Notes under the pieces: generated by a model
Told to the model about the DNA's origin: nothing
Databases searched by the model: none
The model's input: the letters and a program-made list of their open reading frames with translations, nothing else
Translations under genes and position numbers: made by a program
Part shown: piece by piece, positions 15,905 through 25,246 of the stretch
Layout of the letters: each line of letters begins with the position of its first letter
Numbering within the stretch: position 1 is the stretch's first letter
Origin: Streptomyces paludis
GTDB taxonomy: Bacteria; Actinomycetota; Actinomycetes; Streptomycetales; Streptomycetaceae
Direction: 5' to 3'
Assembly: GCF_003344965.1 (NCBI RefSeq)
Contig: NZ_CP031194.1
Location: 5,580,001 to 5,644,000, forward strand
DNA: 64,000 bases

Positions 15905-17335
15905 TCAGGCGCGGTCCTTGCCGCCCAGGTGGTGGACGCGGACCATGTTCGTCGTACCGGGGACTCCGGGCGGGGAGCCGGCGGTGATGATCATCGAGTC
16001 GCCCTCGCCGTACCGCTGGAGCTTGAGCAGCTCCTCGTCGACCAGGTCGACCATCGCGTCCGTGCTGTCCACCAGCGGCACCACGAACGGCTCCACGCCC
16101 CAGCTCAGCGCGAGCTGGTTGCGGGTCGACTCGTCGGTGGTGAAGGCCAGGATCGGCTGGGCCGCGCGGTAGCGGGAGAGCCGGCGGGCCGTGTCGCCGG
16201 ACTGGGTGAAGGCGACCAGCGCCTTGGCGCTCAGGAAGTCCGCGATCTCGCAGGCGGCGCGGGCGACCGAACCGCCCTGCGTACGCGGCTTCTTGCCCGG
16301 GACCAGCGGCTGGAGGCCCTTGGCGAGCAGTTCCTCCTCGGCCGCGACCACGATCTTCGACATCGTCTTGACGGTCTCGATCGGGTACGCGCCGACCGAC
16401 GACTCGGCGGAGAGCATGACCGCGTCCGCGCCGTCCAGGATCGCGTTCGCGACGTCGGACGCCTCGGCGCGGGTCGGCCGGGAGTTGGTGATCATCGACT
16501 CCATCATCTGGGTCGCCACGATCACCGGCTTGGCGTTGCGGCGGCACAGCTCGATCAGCCGCTTCTGGACCATCGGGACCTTTTCGAGCGGATACTCGAC
16601 GGCCAGGTCACCGCGGGCCACCATGACGCTGTCGAAGGCCGCGACGACGGCCTCCATGTTCGCCACCGCCTGCGGCTTCTCGACCTTGGCGATGACGGGG
16701 ACCCGGCGGCCCTCCTCGTCCATGATCTTGTGGACGTCCAGCACGTCGTGCGCGTCGCGGACGAAGGAGAGCGCGACCATGTCGGCGCCCATCCGCAGCC
16801 CGAAGCGCAGGTCCTCGATGTCCTTCTCGGACAGGGCCGGGACATTGACCGCCGCGCCCGGCAGGTTGATGCCCTTGTGGTCGGAGATCACCCCGCCCTC
16901 GATGACGATGGACCGGACCCGGGGGCCCTCGACCGCGACGACGCGCAACTCGACGTTGCCGTCGTTGATCAGGATCTGGTCGCCCTTGGAGACATCGCCG
17001 GGCAGACCCTTGTAGGTGGTGCCGCAGATCGACTTGTCGCCGGGGACATCCTCGGTGGTGATGGTGAACTCGTCACCGCGGACCAGCTCGACGGGTCCCT
17101 CGGCGAAGGTCTCCAGACGGATCTTGGGGCCCTGGAGGTCCACGAGCACGCCGATGGCGCGGCCGGTGTCGGCCGCCGCCTTCCGGACGCGGTGGTACCG
17201 CTCCTCGTGCTCCGAGTGGCTTCCGTGGCTCATGTTGAGCCGGGCCACGTTCATGCCGGCCTCGATGAGCGACTTCAGCTGCTCGTAGGAGTCGACGGCG
17301 GGGCCCAGTGTGCAGACGATTTTGGAACGGCGCAT
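15905..17335 (-). CDS. pyk: Pyruvate kinase
   Basis: 476 aa, the normal length. Converts phosphoenolpyruvate and ADP to pyruvate and ATP in glycolysis. Motifs: MRRSKIVCTLGP start, NMSHG, DLQGPKIR, LSFVRDAHDV, VIAKVEKPQAV (catalytic Lys), MVARGDLAVE (metal-binding Asp), ATQMMESM, and the C-terminal domain with FTQSGDTARRLSRYR. An in-frame ATG three codons upstream (17344) exists, but 17335 has AGGAT at suitable distance and matches the family start. It is the last gene of a minus-strand block pta-ackA-pyk, 74 bp after ackA, so a separate promoter is possible. The same gene order is found in Streptomyces coelicolor (from memory). Confidence 0.97.
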   Translation of the reverse strand: MRRSKIVCTLGPAVDSYEQLKSLIEAGMNVARLNMSHGSHSEHEERYHRVRKAAADTGRAIGVLVDLQGPKIRLETFAEGPVELVRGDEFTITTEDVPGDKSICGTTYKGLPGDVSKGDQILINDGNVELRVVAVEGPRVRSIVIEGGVISDHKGINLPGAAVNVPALSEKDIEDLRFGLRMGADMVALSFVRDAHDVLDVHKIMDEEGRRVPVIAKVEKPQAVANMEAVVAAFDSVMVARGDLAVEYPLEKVPMVQKRLIELCRRNAKPVIVATQMMESMITNSRPTRAEASDVANAILDGADAVMLSAESSVGAYPIETVKTMSKIVVAAEEELLAKGLQPLVPGKKPRTQGGSVARAACEIADFLSAKALVAFTQSGDTARRLSRYRAAQPILAFTTDESTRNQLALSWGVEPFVVPLVDSTDAMVDLVDEELLKLQRYGEGDSMIITAGSPPGVPGTTNMVRVHHLGGKDRA

Positions 17336-17409
17336 GAGGCGCATCCTATCGGTTTGTTTCCGTGCGGAATTTTCCGTCTGGTGGAAAGTACAAATGGGCG
17401 GGGTGCCGC

Positions 17410-18699
17410 TCAGGCGATAGGTGTTCGAACGTCGCCCACGAGTGCGAAGGTCTGCTGCGCGATCTCCAGCTCCTCATCGGTCGGTACGACGGCCACCACC
17501 ACCCGGGAGTCCGCCGGCGAGATGACCCGCGGCTCGTCGGAACGTACGGCATTGAGCCCCGCGTCCACCGCCAGGCCCAGCGTTTCCAGCCCCGCCACGG
17601 CAGCTTCCCGTACCGGCGCCGCGTTCTCGCCCACACCCGCCGTGAAGACCACCGCGTCCACCCGCCCGAGCACCGCGCTGTACGCGCCGATGTACTTCCG
17701 CAGCCGGTGGATATAGATGTCGAACGCCAGCCGCGCCGCCGGGTCGCCCTCGTCCACCCGGCGGCGGATCTCGCGCATGTCGTTGTCCCCGCAGAGGCCG
17801 ACCAGACCGCTCTTCTTGTTCAGAAGTTCATCGATCTCGTCCACGGACATCCCGGCCACCCGCTTGAGATGGAACGTCACCGCCGGATCGATGTCCCCCG
17901 ACCGCGTCCCCATCACCAGCCCCTCCAGCGGGGTCAGCCCCATCGACGTGTCCACACAGCGCCCGCCCTCGACGGCCGACGCCGACGCGCCGTTGCCCAG
18001 ATGCAGCACGATCACATTGACCTCGGACGGGTCCTTGCCCAGCAGCTCGGCCGTCCGGCGCGAGACATACGCGTGCGACGTGCCGTGGAAGCCGTAACGC
18101 CGGATCCGGTGCGCGTCCGCCGTCGCCACATCGATCGCGTACCGGGCCGCGTGCTCCGGCATCGTCGTGTGGAACGCCGTGTCGAAGACCGCGACCTGCG
18201 GCAGATCGGGGCGCAGCGCCTGCGCGGTACGGATCCCGGTCAGGTTCGCCGGGTTGTGCAGCGGCGCCACCGGCACCAGCCGCTCGATCTCGGCCAGCAC
18301 CTCGTCGTCCACCACGGTCGGCTCGCTGAACCGCAGCCCGCCGTGGACCACCCGGTGGCCGATCGCCGCCAGCTCGGGGGAGTCGAGACCGAGCCCGTCG
18401 CGCGCCAGCTCGGCGGCGACCGCCTCCAGCGCCGCCGCGTGGTCGGCGATCGGCTCCGTACGCTCACGCTTCTTGCCGGCGGTCGCGGCGTCCGGGCCCG
18501 CGAGCGGGGTGTGCACCAGCCGCGACGACGCCTCGCCGATGCGCTCGACCAGCCCGGCCGCGAGCCGGGCGCCGTCCCGCATGTCCAGCAGCTGGTACTT
18601 CACCGACGAGGAACCGGAGTTGAGGACGAGGACACGGGTGGCATGCGAAGTCACTGGCTGCTTGCTCTCTGCTGAGGTGGGTGGGAGGGCGGCCGTCAC
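17410..18699 (-). CDS. ackA: Acetate kinase
   Basis: 429 aa. Interconverts acetyl phosphate + ADP and acetate + ATP; with Pta it links acetyl-CoA to substrate-level phosphorylation. Motifs of the acetokinase family: VLVLNSGSSSVKYQL, HRVVHGG, VFDTAFHTTMP (catalytic Asp), RRYGFHGTSH, VLHLGNGAS, and VFTAGVGENA. The GTG at 18699 overlaps the pta stop (GTGA), indicating coupling. A GTG at 18654 (VTSHATRVLVLN) would give a protein starting nearer the conserved core and is an alternative; the first 15 residues are not conserved in the family. Confidence 0.96.
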   Translation of the reverse strand: MTAALPPTSAESKQPVTSHATRVLVLNSGSSSVKYQLLDMRDGARLAAGLVERIGEASSRLVHTPLAGPDAATAGKKRERTEPIADHAAALEAVAAELARDGLGLDSPELAAIGHRVVHGGLRFSEPTVVDDEVLAEIERLVPVAPLHNPANLTGIRTAQALRPDLPQVAVFDTAFHTTMPEHAARYAIDVATADAHRIRRYGFHGTSHAYVSRRTAELLGKDPSEVNVIVLHLGNGASASAVEGGRCVDTSMGLTPLEGLVMGTRSGDIDPAVTFHLKRVAGMSVDEIDELLNKKSGLVGLCGDNDMREIRRRVDEGDPAARLAFDIYIHRLRKYIGAYSAVLGRVDAVVFTAGVGENAAPVREAAVAGLETLGLAVDAGLNAVRSDEPRVISPADSRVVVAVVPTDEELEIAQQTFALVGDVRTPIA

Positions 18700-20777
18700 G
18701 CGGACTCGCCCTGCGCCTGGATCGCGGTGATCGCGACCGTGTTGACGATGTCCTGCACCAAGGCGCCGCGCGACAGGTCGTTGACCGGCTTCCGCAGCCC
18801 CTGGAGCACCGGGCCCACGGCCACGGCGTTGGCCGAGCGCTGCACGGCCTTGTAGGTGTTGTTACCGGTGTTCAGGTCCGGGAAGATCAGCACGGTCGCC
18901 TGCCCGGCGACCTCCGAGTCCGGCAGCTTCGTCGCGGCCACCGACGGCTCCACGGCCGCGTCGTACTGGATCGGGCCCTCGATCCGCAGATCCGGCCGGG
19001 CCGCCCGCACCCGCTCGGTCGCCTCACGCACCTTGTCGACGTCCGCGCCCGAGCCCGAGGTACCGGTCGAGTACGAGAGCATCGCGATCCGCGGCTCCAC
19101 CCCGAAGCGCGCGGCGGTCGCGGCGGACTGCACGGCGATGTCGGCGAGCTGCTCCGCGTCCGGATCCGGGTTGACCGCGCAGTCCCCGTACACCAGCACC
19201 TTCTCGGCGAGGCACATGAAGAAGACCGACGAGACGATCGACGCGTCCGCCCGCGTCTTGATGATCTCGAACGCCGGACGGATCGTCGCGGCCGTCGAGT
19301 GGACCGAGCCCGACACCATGCCGTCGGCCAGGCCCTCCTCCACCATCAGCGTGCCGAAGTAGTTCGCGTCCGCCACCACGTCGTACGCCAGCTCCACCGT
19401 CACGCCCTTGTGCGCGCGCAGCTTCGCGTACCGCTCGGCGAAGCCCTGGCGCAGCTCGGAGACGGCCGGGTCGATCAGCTGGGTCGTGGACGACGACAGA
19501 TCGATACCGAGATCCGCCGCCTTCTTACGGATGACATCGGTGTTCCCGAGCAGCGTCAGATCGCACACATCGCGGCGCAGCAGCACATCGGCGGCGCGCA
19601 GCACCCGCTCCTCGGTGCCCTCGGGCAGCACCACCCGGCGCCGGTGCGCCCGCGCCTGCTCCAGCAGCTCGTGCTCGAACATCATCGGGGTCACCCGGCC
19701 GCTGCGCGCCACCGAGAGCCGTCCCAGCAGCACCGCGGTGTCCACGTACCGCTCGAAGAGACCGAGCGCCGTCTCCGCCTTGCGCGGGGTCGCCGCGTTC
19801 AACTTCCCTTCCATCCCGAGGAGTTCGGTCGCGGTCGGGAAGGAGCGGCCCGGTACGGAGATGACCGGCGTACCCGGTGCGAGCCGCGCGGCCAGCGTGA
19901 GCACCGCGTCGTCCGGCCGTTCGTCCAGCGTCAGCAGGACGCCCGCGATGGGCGGCGTACCGGCGGAGTGCGCGGCCAGCGCGCCCACCACGAGATCGGC
20001 CCGGTCGCCGGGGGTGACCACCATGCAGCCGGGGGTCAGCGCGTTCAGGAAGTTCGGCAGCATCGCCCCGCCGAAGACGAAGTCCAGCGCGTCCCTGGCC
20101 AGCCCCGAATCGTCACCGAGCAGCACCGTGCCGCCCAGCGTCTGGGTGATCTGCGCGACGGTCGGGGCGGCCAGCGCCGGCTCGTCGGGCAGCACGTAGC
20201 AGTCCACCGGGAGCTGCGCCGAGAGCCGCTCGGCGATCGCCGTACGGTCCTCGGCGGCGACCCGGTTGACGACCATGGCCAGCACCTCGCAGCCCAGCAC
20301 CTCGTAGGCGCGGTGGGCGTTGCGGGTCTCGGCCCGTACGGACTCGGCGGGCTGGCCCTTGCCGCCCACCACGGCTATGACGGAGGCGCCGAACTCGTTC
20401 GCCAGCCGCGCGTTCAGCGACAGCTCGTCGGGCAGCTGCGTCGCCGCGAAGTCCGTCCCGAGCACGAGCACCACCTCGTACTCCCGCGCCACCCGGTGGA
20501 ACCGCTCCACCAGCCGCGACACCAGCTCGTCGGTGCCCCGCTCGGCCTGGAGCGCGGACGCCTCGTGGTAGTCCAGCCCGTACACCGTCGCCGGATCCTG
20601 CGACAGCCGGTAGCGGGCGCGCAGCAGATCGAAGAGCCGGTCGGGACCGTCGTGCACCAGCGGACGGAAGACCCCCACCCGGTCCACCTGGCGGGTCAGC
20701 AGCTCCATGACCCCCAGCTCCACGACCTGCCGGCCGTCCCCGCGGTCGATCCCGGTCACGTACACGCTGCGCGTCAC
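18696..20777 (-). CDS. pta: Phosphate acetyltransferase
   Basis: 693 aa, a long-form Pta: N-terminal P-loop-like (dethiobiotin synthetase fold) domain starting VYVTGIDRGDGRQ, a middle DRTGG-type domain, and the C-terminal PTA_PTB catalytic domain (GRVTPMMFEHELLEQA to YDAAVEPSVAATKLPDS). Makes acetyl phosphate from acetyl-CoA. The start at GTG 20777 is fixed by CAGGAG six bases upstream; the frame is open further but without an SD. The 4-nt overlap with ackA indicates a pta-ackA operon. The region upstream carries a long imperfect inverted repeat (20802-20868). Confidence 0.96.
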   Translation of the reverse strand: MTRSVYVTGIDRGDGRQVVELGVMELLTRQVDRVGVFRPLVHDGPDRLFDLLRARYRLSQDPATVYGLDYHEASALQAERGTDELVSRLVERFHRVAREYEVVLVLGTDFAATQLPDELSLNARLANEFGASVIAVVGGKGQPAESVRAETRNAHRAYEVLGCEVLAMVVNRVAAEDRTAIAERLSAQLPVDCYVLPDEPALAAPTVAQITQTLGGTVLLGDDSGLARDALDFVFGGAMLPNFLNALTPGCMVVTPGDRADLVVGALAAHSAGTPPIAGVLLTLDERPDDAVLTLAARLAPGTPVISVPGRSFPTATELLGMEGKLNAATPRKAETALGLFERYVDTAVLLGRLSVARSGRVTPMMFEHELLEQARAHRRRVVLPEGTEERVLRAADVLLRRDVCDLTLLGNTDVIRKKAADLGIDLSSSTTQLIDPAVSELRQGFAERYAKLRAHKGVTVELAYDVVADANYFGTLMVEEGLADGMVSGSVHSTAATIRPAFEIIKTRADASIVSSVFFMCLAEKVLVYGDCAVNPDPDAEQLADIAVQSAATAARFGVEPRIAMLSYSTGTSGSGADVDKVREATERVRAARPDLRIEGPIQYDAAVEPSVAATKLPDSEVAGQATVLIFPDLNTGNNTYKAVQRSANAVAVGPVLQGLRKPVNDLSRGALVQDIVNTVAITAIQAQGESA

Positions 20778-21152
20778 GTGTGCACTCCTGTCCCTGCTCG
20801 TGGGACATCGCACGACGGGACCGGGGCGACGGGGGTCCCCCGCGGCCCGGTGGCCCGTGGGATGTCCCGCATCTGATGAACGACGAATCCCGTGAGGGTG
20901 GCAATGCGCGGCAAAGCGCGCCAATGCCCCCTTGACAATACCTCCGGAGATAGTTAATGCGCCCGGGGAGTGGGCAGGGGAACGGGACGGAGGACCGACA
21001 AGTGGCCGGGGTCACGCCCGGAGGGAAGCGTGGGAGGATCGGAGCCGGCGTACGGGCGGGGCGCAGACCCCGGCGGCCCGTACCCGCCGACACCCGTACG
21101 TGCACACTGGCGAGCACGAGCGAGCACACGAGCGAGCAGGAGACACAGCACG
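20778..21152. promoter_or_regulatory. Divergent control region between pta and pfkA
   Basis: 375 bp without a gene. On the pta side, GGGACATCGCACG (20802-20814) and CGTGGGATGTCCC (20856-20868) form 13-bp arms with one mismatch around 41 nt that include a smaller GGGACC/GGTCCC hairpin; in RNA this would be a folded pta leader. On the pfkA side, TTGACA at 20932-20937 is a good -35, with weak -10 candidates about 16-17 bp later in the AT-rich stretch TAGTTAATG; a transcript from there would have a leader near 190 nt. Confidence 0.55.
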
Positions 21153-22178
21153 ATGCGTATCGGAGTTCTCACGGCAGGCGGCGACTGCCCCGGCCTGAAC
21201 GCGGTGATCCGCTCGGTCGTGCATCGCGCCATGACCGGGCACGGAGACGAAGTCGTCGGCTTCGAGGACGGTTTCAAGGGCCTCCTCGACGGCCACTTCC
21301 GCCCGCTCGACCTCGACGCCGTCAGCGGCATCCTCGCGCGCGGCGGCACGATCCTCGGCTCGGCCCGGCTGGAGCGCGGGCGGCTGCGCGAAGCCGCCGA
21401 GAACTGCGCGGAGCTGGCCCACCGGTACGGGATAGACGCGCTCATCCCGATCGGCGGCGAGGGCACGCTGACCGCCGCGCGGCTCCTCTCCGACGCCGGA
21501 ATGCCCGTGGTGGGCGTCCCGAAGACCATCGACAACGATATCTACTCCACCGACCGCACGTTCGGATTCGACACCGCGGTCACCGTCGCGACCGAGGCCA
21601 TCGACCGCCTCAAGACCACCGCCGAGTCCCACCAGCGCGTAATGGTCGTCGAGGTCATGGGCCGGCACGCGGGCTGGATCGCGCTGGAGTCCGGCATGGC
21701 CGGCGGCGCGCACGGCATCTGTCTGCCGGAGCGGCCCTTCGAGGTCGAGAGCCTCGTCAAGATGGTCGAGGAGCGCTTCTCCCGCGGCAAGAAGTTCGCC
21801 GTCATCTGCGTCGCCGAGGGCGCGCACCCGGCGCCGGGCTCCATGGAGTACGGCAAGGGCGAGATCGACCAGTTCGGCCACGAGCGCTTCCGGGGCATCG
21901 GCAACGTCCTCGCGGCGGAGCTGGAGCGCCGCCTCGGCAAGGAGGCCAGGCCGGTCATCCTCGGCCACGTCCAGCGCGGCGGCACCCCGACGGCGTACGA
22001 CCGCGTCCTCGCGACCCGCTTCGGCTGGCACGCGGTGGAGGCGGCGCACCGGGGCGAGTTCGGGCGGATGACGGCGCTGCGGGGCACGGCGATCGAGATG
22101 GTGCCGCTGGCCGAGGCCGTGACGCAGCTGAAGACGGTGCCGGAGGACCGGATGTTCGAGGCGGAGTCGGTCTTCTGA
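21153..22178 (+). CDS. pfkA: 6-phosphofructokinase
   Basis: 341 aa, group A phosphofructokinase: fructose 6-phosphate to fructose 1,6-bisphosphate in glycolysis. Motifs: GVLTAGGDCPGLNAVIR, PIGGEGTLTAARLL, PKTIDNDI, MGRHAGWIAL, HVQRGGTPTAYDR. In the GGEGT loop the second variable position is Gly, which fits an ATP-dependent rather than pyrophosphate-dependent enzyme, with Lys in PKTIDND noted as a caution because that Lys is seen in PPi enzymes as well. ATG 21153 has CAGGAGA upstream. Divergent from pta, completing a central-carbon cluster. Confidence 0.96.
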   Translation: MRIGVLTAGGDCPGLNAVIRSVVHRAMTGHGDEVVGFEDGFKGLLDGHFRPLDLDAVSGILARGGTILGSARLERGRLREAAENCAELAHRYGIDALIPIGGEGTLTAARLLSDAGMPVVGVPKTIDNDIYSTDRTFGFDTAVTVATEAIDRLKTTAESHQRVMVVEVMGRHAGWIALESGMAGGAHGICLPERPFEVESLVKMVEERFSRGKKFAVICVAEGAHPAPGSMEYGKGEIDQFGHERFRGIGNVLAAELERRLGKEARPVILGHVQRGGTPTAYDRVLATRFGWHAVEAAHRGEFGRMTALRGTAIEMVPLAEAVTQLKTVPEDRMFEAESVF

Positions 22179-22204
22179 GGCGGGTGCTTTTTACTCTCTG
22201 AGGC

Positions 22205-22248
22205 GGGCGCTTCCGGGGCGGATGTCTCGATCCGACCACGAAGCGCCC
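22205..22248 (+). terminator. Probable terminator of pfkA
   Basis: GGGCGCTTC / GAAGCGCCC outer arms (9 bp) enclose 26 nt that contain a second hairpin CGGAT/ATCCG, starting 27 bp after the pfkA stop. Confidence 0.55.
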
Positions 22249-22288
22249 CTCGGGGAACGCCCGCTCACCGGCCCGCGTCCTCGGAGGT

Positions 22289-22723
22289 ATGACGGTGTAT
22301 GAAGATCCTTTCGAGAGCGACAGCGAGGAGGTACGGCCCGGCCCGCTGTGGCGCCACGCGCTGTGGGCGGTCGGGATGGCCGTGGCCGGCGTGGGCCTGG
22401 GATGGGCCGGCGCGCTGTTCCGTATCGGACCCGAGGAGTACGGGCTGCCCGCCGCCGCGCCCGGACCCGTCTGGGGCTATCTCGCCGCCTGGACCGTGAT
22501 CGGGCTGACGGCGGCAGCCGTGCTGCGGGCCGCCGCGGCCCGGGTCCCCGTCTACGCCCCGGGGCGGGTCGCGCTGGGCCTCACCCTCATGGGCACGCGC
22601 CTCTCGCTGGGCTGGCGGCCGGAGCCGCCCGCGCTCGGCGCCCTGGCCGCGGTGGTGCTGGTGGCGGCGGTGTTCTGGAGCGCGTTCGCGCTGCGCGGGG
22701 AGCTGCGGCCGGCCCGGCGGTGA
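22289..22723 (+). CDS. Small four-helix membrane protein, unknown
   Basis: 144 aa, not recognised. An acidic start (DPFESDSEEV) precedes four hydrophobic segments at about residues 23-43, 59-80, 89-104 and 116-134, ending in a short basic tail. SD GGAGG directly before ATG 22289, with only one base of spacing, so translation may be weak. It stands alone between pfkA and the two-component regulator. No conserved motif suggests a function. Confidence 0.7.
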   Translation: MTVYEDPFESDSEEVRPGPLWRHALWAVGMAVAGVGLGWAGALFRIGPEEYGLPAAAPGPVWGYLAAWTVIGLTAAAVLRAAAARVPVYAPGRVALGLTLMGTRLSLGWRPEPPALGALAAVVLVAAVFWSAFALRGELRPARR

Positions 22724-22780
22724 CGCCTCAGCGGGCCGCGGGAGCCGGTGATGCTCCGCGACCGCTGGAGTCGGCCCTGC

Positions 22781-23482
22781 TCAGCGGGCCGCGGGCAGCC
22801 AGCGGTACTGGAGTTCCGGGCGGCCCACCTGGCCGTACTGCGGGCTGCGGGCCGCGCGGCCGTTGGTGACCAGGTGTTCCAGATAGCGGCGCGCCGTGAT
22901 GCGGGAGATACCGACCCGGCTGCCGGCCTCGGCCGCCGTCAGCCCGCCGGCCGCGTCGCGCAGGGTACGGGTGACCGCCTCCAGCGTCGGCGCGCTCAGC
23001 CCTTTCGGCAGGGAGGACGGCTGCGGGGCACGCAGCGCGCCCAGGGCACGGTCCACCTCCTCCTGCCCGCTCGCCTCGCCCGCCGCACCGCGGAACTCCG
23101 CGTAGCGGTCGAGCCGGTCGCGCAGGGTCGCGAAGGTGAAGGGCTTCAGCACGTACTGGACGACGCCCAGCGACACCCCCTCCCGTACGACCGCGAGATC
23201 CCGCGCCGAGGTGACGGCGATGACATCCGCCTGGTGCCCGGCCGCGCGCAGGCTGCGCAGCAGCTGGAGGCCGTGGCCGTCGGGGAGATAGAGGTCGAGC
23301 AGGATCAGATCGATCTCCGTACGGTCCAGCAGCCGGCCCGCCTCGACGCGCGAGTGCGCCACACCCGCCACGGTGAAGCCCTTGACCCGGCCCACGTACA
23401 GCTGGTGCGCGTCGGCCGCGACCGGGTCGTCCTCGACGACCAGGACCCGGATGGCCGGCCCGGTGGGACGCACCGCGTTCAT
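22781..23482 (-). CDS. Response regulator, CitB/DpiA type
   Basis: 233 aa. The receiver domain carries the acidic pair near residues 18-19 (VVEDDP), the phosphorylation site Asp63 (LILLDLYLPDG), the conserved Thr in IAVTSARD and Lys in YVLKPF. The C-terminal part (TAAEAGSRVGISRITARRYLEHL) is the winged helix of the CitB family, not LuxR or OmpR. Its ATG overlaps the stop of the histidine kinase by 4 nt. With the kinase it should control the dicarboxylate symporter gene transcribed divergently at 25247. Confidence 0.93.
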   Translation of the reverse strand: MNAVRPTGPAIRVLVVEDDPVAADAHQLYVGRVKGFTVAGVAHSRVEAGRLLDRTEIDLILLDLYLPDGHGLQLLRSLRAAGHQADVIAVTSARDLAVVREGVSLGVVQYVLKPFTFATLRDRLDRYAEFRGAAGEASGQEEVDRALGALRAPQPSSLPKGLSAPTLEAVTRTLRDAAGGLTAAEAGSRVGISRITARRYLEHLVTNGRAARSPQYGQVGRPELQYRWLPAAR

Positions 23483-25110
23483 GAGGACACCTCGGCGGTG
23501 GCGGTACGGCCCGTACGGTCGCCCAGTGGCAGCCGTACGACGAACTCGGCACCGCCCGGCGGTTCCTGATCGCGCGTCAACTCCACTGTCCCGTGCGCCC
23601 GGTGGACCGCCTGCCGGACCAGGGCGAGGCCCAGACCGCGCCCCGGCCCCCGGGTCGACCAGCCGCGCAGGAAGACCTCCTCCCGGTCGCCCGGGTCGAC
23701 GCCGGCCCCCGTGTCCCGTACGGCCAGGAGCAGTTCACCGCCGTCCGCCAGCGCCGTCACGGTGACCCGCGCGCCCTCACCGCCCTGCGCCGCGTCCACC
23801 GCGTTGTCGATGAGATTGCCGAGGATGGTGACCAGATCGCGCGCGGGCAGGGTCGGCGGCAGCACACCGTCGTCGATCCGGCTGTCCTCGGCCAGCACCA
23901 GCTCCACCCCGCGTTCGTTCGCCTGCGCCGCCTTGCCCAGCAGCAGTGCGGCCAGGACCGGTTCACCGACCGCGCCCACCACCCGGTCGGTGAGGTCCTG
24001 GGCCAGCTCCAGTTCGGCCGTCGCGAACTCCACCGCCTCCGCCACCCGGCCCAGCTCGATCAGCGAGACCACCGTGTGCAGCCGGTTGGCCGCCTCGTGC
24101 GCCTGCGAGCGCAGGGCCTGGGTGAAGCCGCGCTCCGAGTCCAACTCGCCCGACAATGCCTGAAGTTCGGTGTGGTCGCGCAGGGTGATCACCGTACCGC
24201 GCCGCTCACCGCCGACCACCGGGCGGGTGTTCACGACCACGATCCGGTCATCGGTCATATGCACCTCGTCCACCCGCGGCTCGGAGGCGAGCAGCGCCCC
24301 GGTGAGCGGTGCGGGCAGGCCGAGCTCGGCGACCGGCCGGCCCACCGCGGACTCGTCGAGGCCGAGCAGCTCCCGGCCGCCGTCGTTCATGAGGGCGATC
24401 CTGCGCGCGCCGTCGAGCATCAGCAACCCCTCGCGCACGGCGTGCAGCGCGGCCTGGTGGTAGTCGTGCATCCGGCTCAGCTCCGCCGCGTTCATCCCAT
24501 GGGTGTGCCGGCGCAGCCGCGCGTTGATCACGTACGTACCGAGCCCGCCGAGCACCAGCGCCGCGCCCGAGGCCAGCGCCAGCACCTTGACCTGCTGGGT
24601 CACCTCGGTCGAGATCCGGTCCACGGTGATCCCCACGCTGACCAGCCCGATGATCCGGCCGCCGGCCGCCGGGTCCTTGATCGGGGTCACCGCCCGGACG
24701 GACGGCCCGAGGGTGCCGGTGTACGTCTCGGTGAACGTCTTGCCGCGCAGCGCGGGGTCCCGGCGGCCCAGGAAGCGCATACCGATCTGGGCCGGGTCGG
24801 GGTGCGTCCAGCGGATCCCCTCCGGATTCATGATCGTGATGAAGTCGATGCCGGTGTCGTGCCGGACCTGTTCCGCGTACGGCTGGAGTTCGGCACTCGG
24901 ATCCGGAGTGTGGATCGCCTCCCGCACGGAAGGCGAGTCGGCCAGCGCGTGCGCCGTGGCCAGCACCTGCTTGCGCGCGGTGTCGTCCGTGTGCGCGCGC
25001 CCGGTGACATACGCGAACACCCCACAGCCCGCGACGACGGCCGCGACCAGCACGACCTGCATGGCGAAGAGCTGTGTGGCGAGAGAACGGGGACGGTGCG
25101 GCAGGTGCAT
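23479..25110 (-). CDS. Sensor histidine kinase, CitA/DcuS type
   Basis: 543 aa. Membrane helix at about 12-34, an extracytoplasmic Cache/PAS sensor (residues 38-172, with the RWTHPDPAQIGMRF signature of carboxylate sensors), second helix near 176-196, cytoplasmic PAS (about 215-312), then a Spo0B-like dimerisation helix with the phospho-acceptor His338 in RSQAHEAANRLH and an HATPase domain (NLIDNAVDAA, DTGAGV, GRGLGLALV). Likely senses C4-dicarboxylate or citrate. Start ATG 25110 leaves the usual short basic lead; a GTG at 25137 is an alternative. Neither has an SD. It overlaps the response regulator by 4 nt. Confidence 0.92.
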   Translation of the reverse strand: MHLPHRPRSLATQLFAMQVVLVAAVVAGCGVFAYVTGRAHTDDTARKQVLATAHALADSPSVREAIHTPDPSAELQPYAEQVRHDTGIDFITIMNPEGIRWTHPDPAQIGMRFLGRRDPALRGKTFTETYTGTLGPSVRAVTPIKDPAAGGRIIGLVSVGITVDRISTEVTQQVKVLALASGAALVLGGLGTYVINARLRRHTHGMNAAELSRMHDYHQAALHAVREGLLMLDGARRIALMNDGGRELLGLDESAVGRPVAELGLPAPLTGALLASEPRVDEVHMTDDRIVVVNTRPVVGGERRGTVITLRDHTELQALSGELDSERGFTQALRSQAHEAANRLHTVVSLIELGRVAEAVEFATAELELAQDLTDRVVGAVGEPVLAALLLGKAAQANERGVELVLAEDSRIDDGVLPPTLPARDLVTILGNLIDNAVDAAQGGEGARVTVTALADGGELLLAVRDTGAGVDPGDREEVFLRGWSTRGPGRGLGLALVRQAVHRAHGTVELTRDQEPPGGAEFVVRLPLGDRTGRTATAEVSS

Positions 25111-25137
25111 GAAACAAGAATGCCTGGCCTGATTCAC

Positions 25138-25153
25138 ATGAACGAAATGAACG
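25138..25153. promoter_or_regulatory. Direct repeat ATGAACG, possible response-regulator site
   Basis: ATGAACG-AA-ATGAACG gives two 7-bp direct repeats with a 9-bp period in the region between the divergent kinase and symporter genes. It could be a binding site for the CitB-type regulator; supported only by position and repetition. Confidence 0.35.
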
Positions 25154-25246
25154 TAAGGGTGACCGGCGTCACAGCCTGATGGATAGTCCTCGGGACCCCC
25201 CGGGACAGGGACGGGGGGATTCGCAGTGACGAGTCAAGGAGGACCC

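Noticed and set aside
18681..20876. 731-codon plus-strand frame opposite pta
   Set aside because: Shadow frame; composition rich in Arg, His and Gly with no domain.
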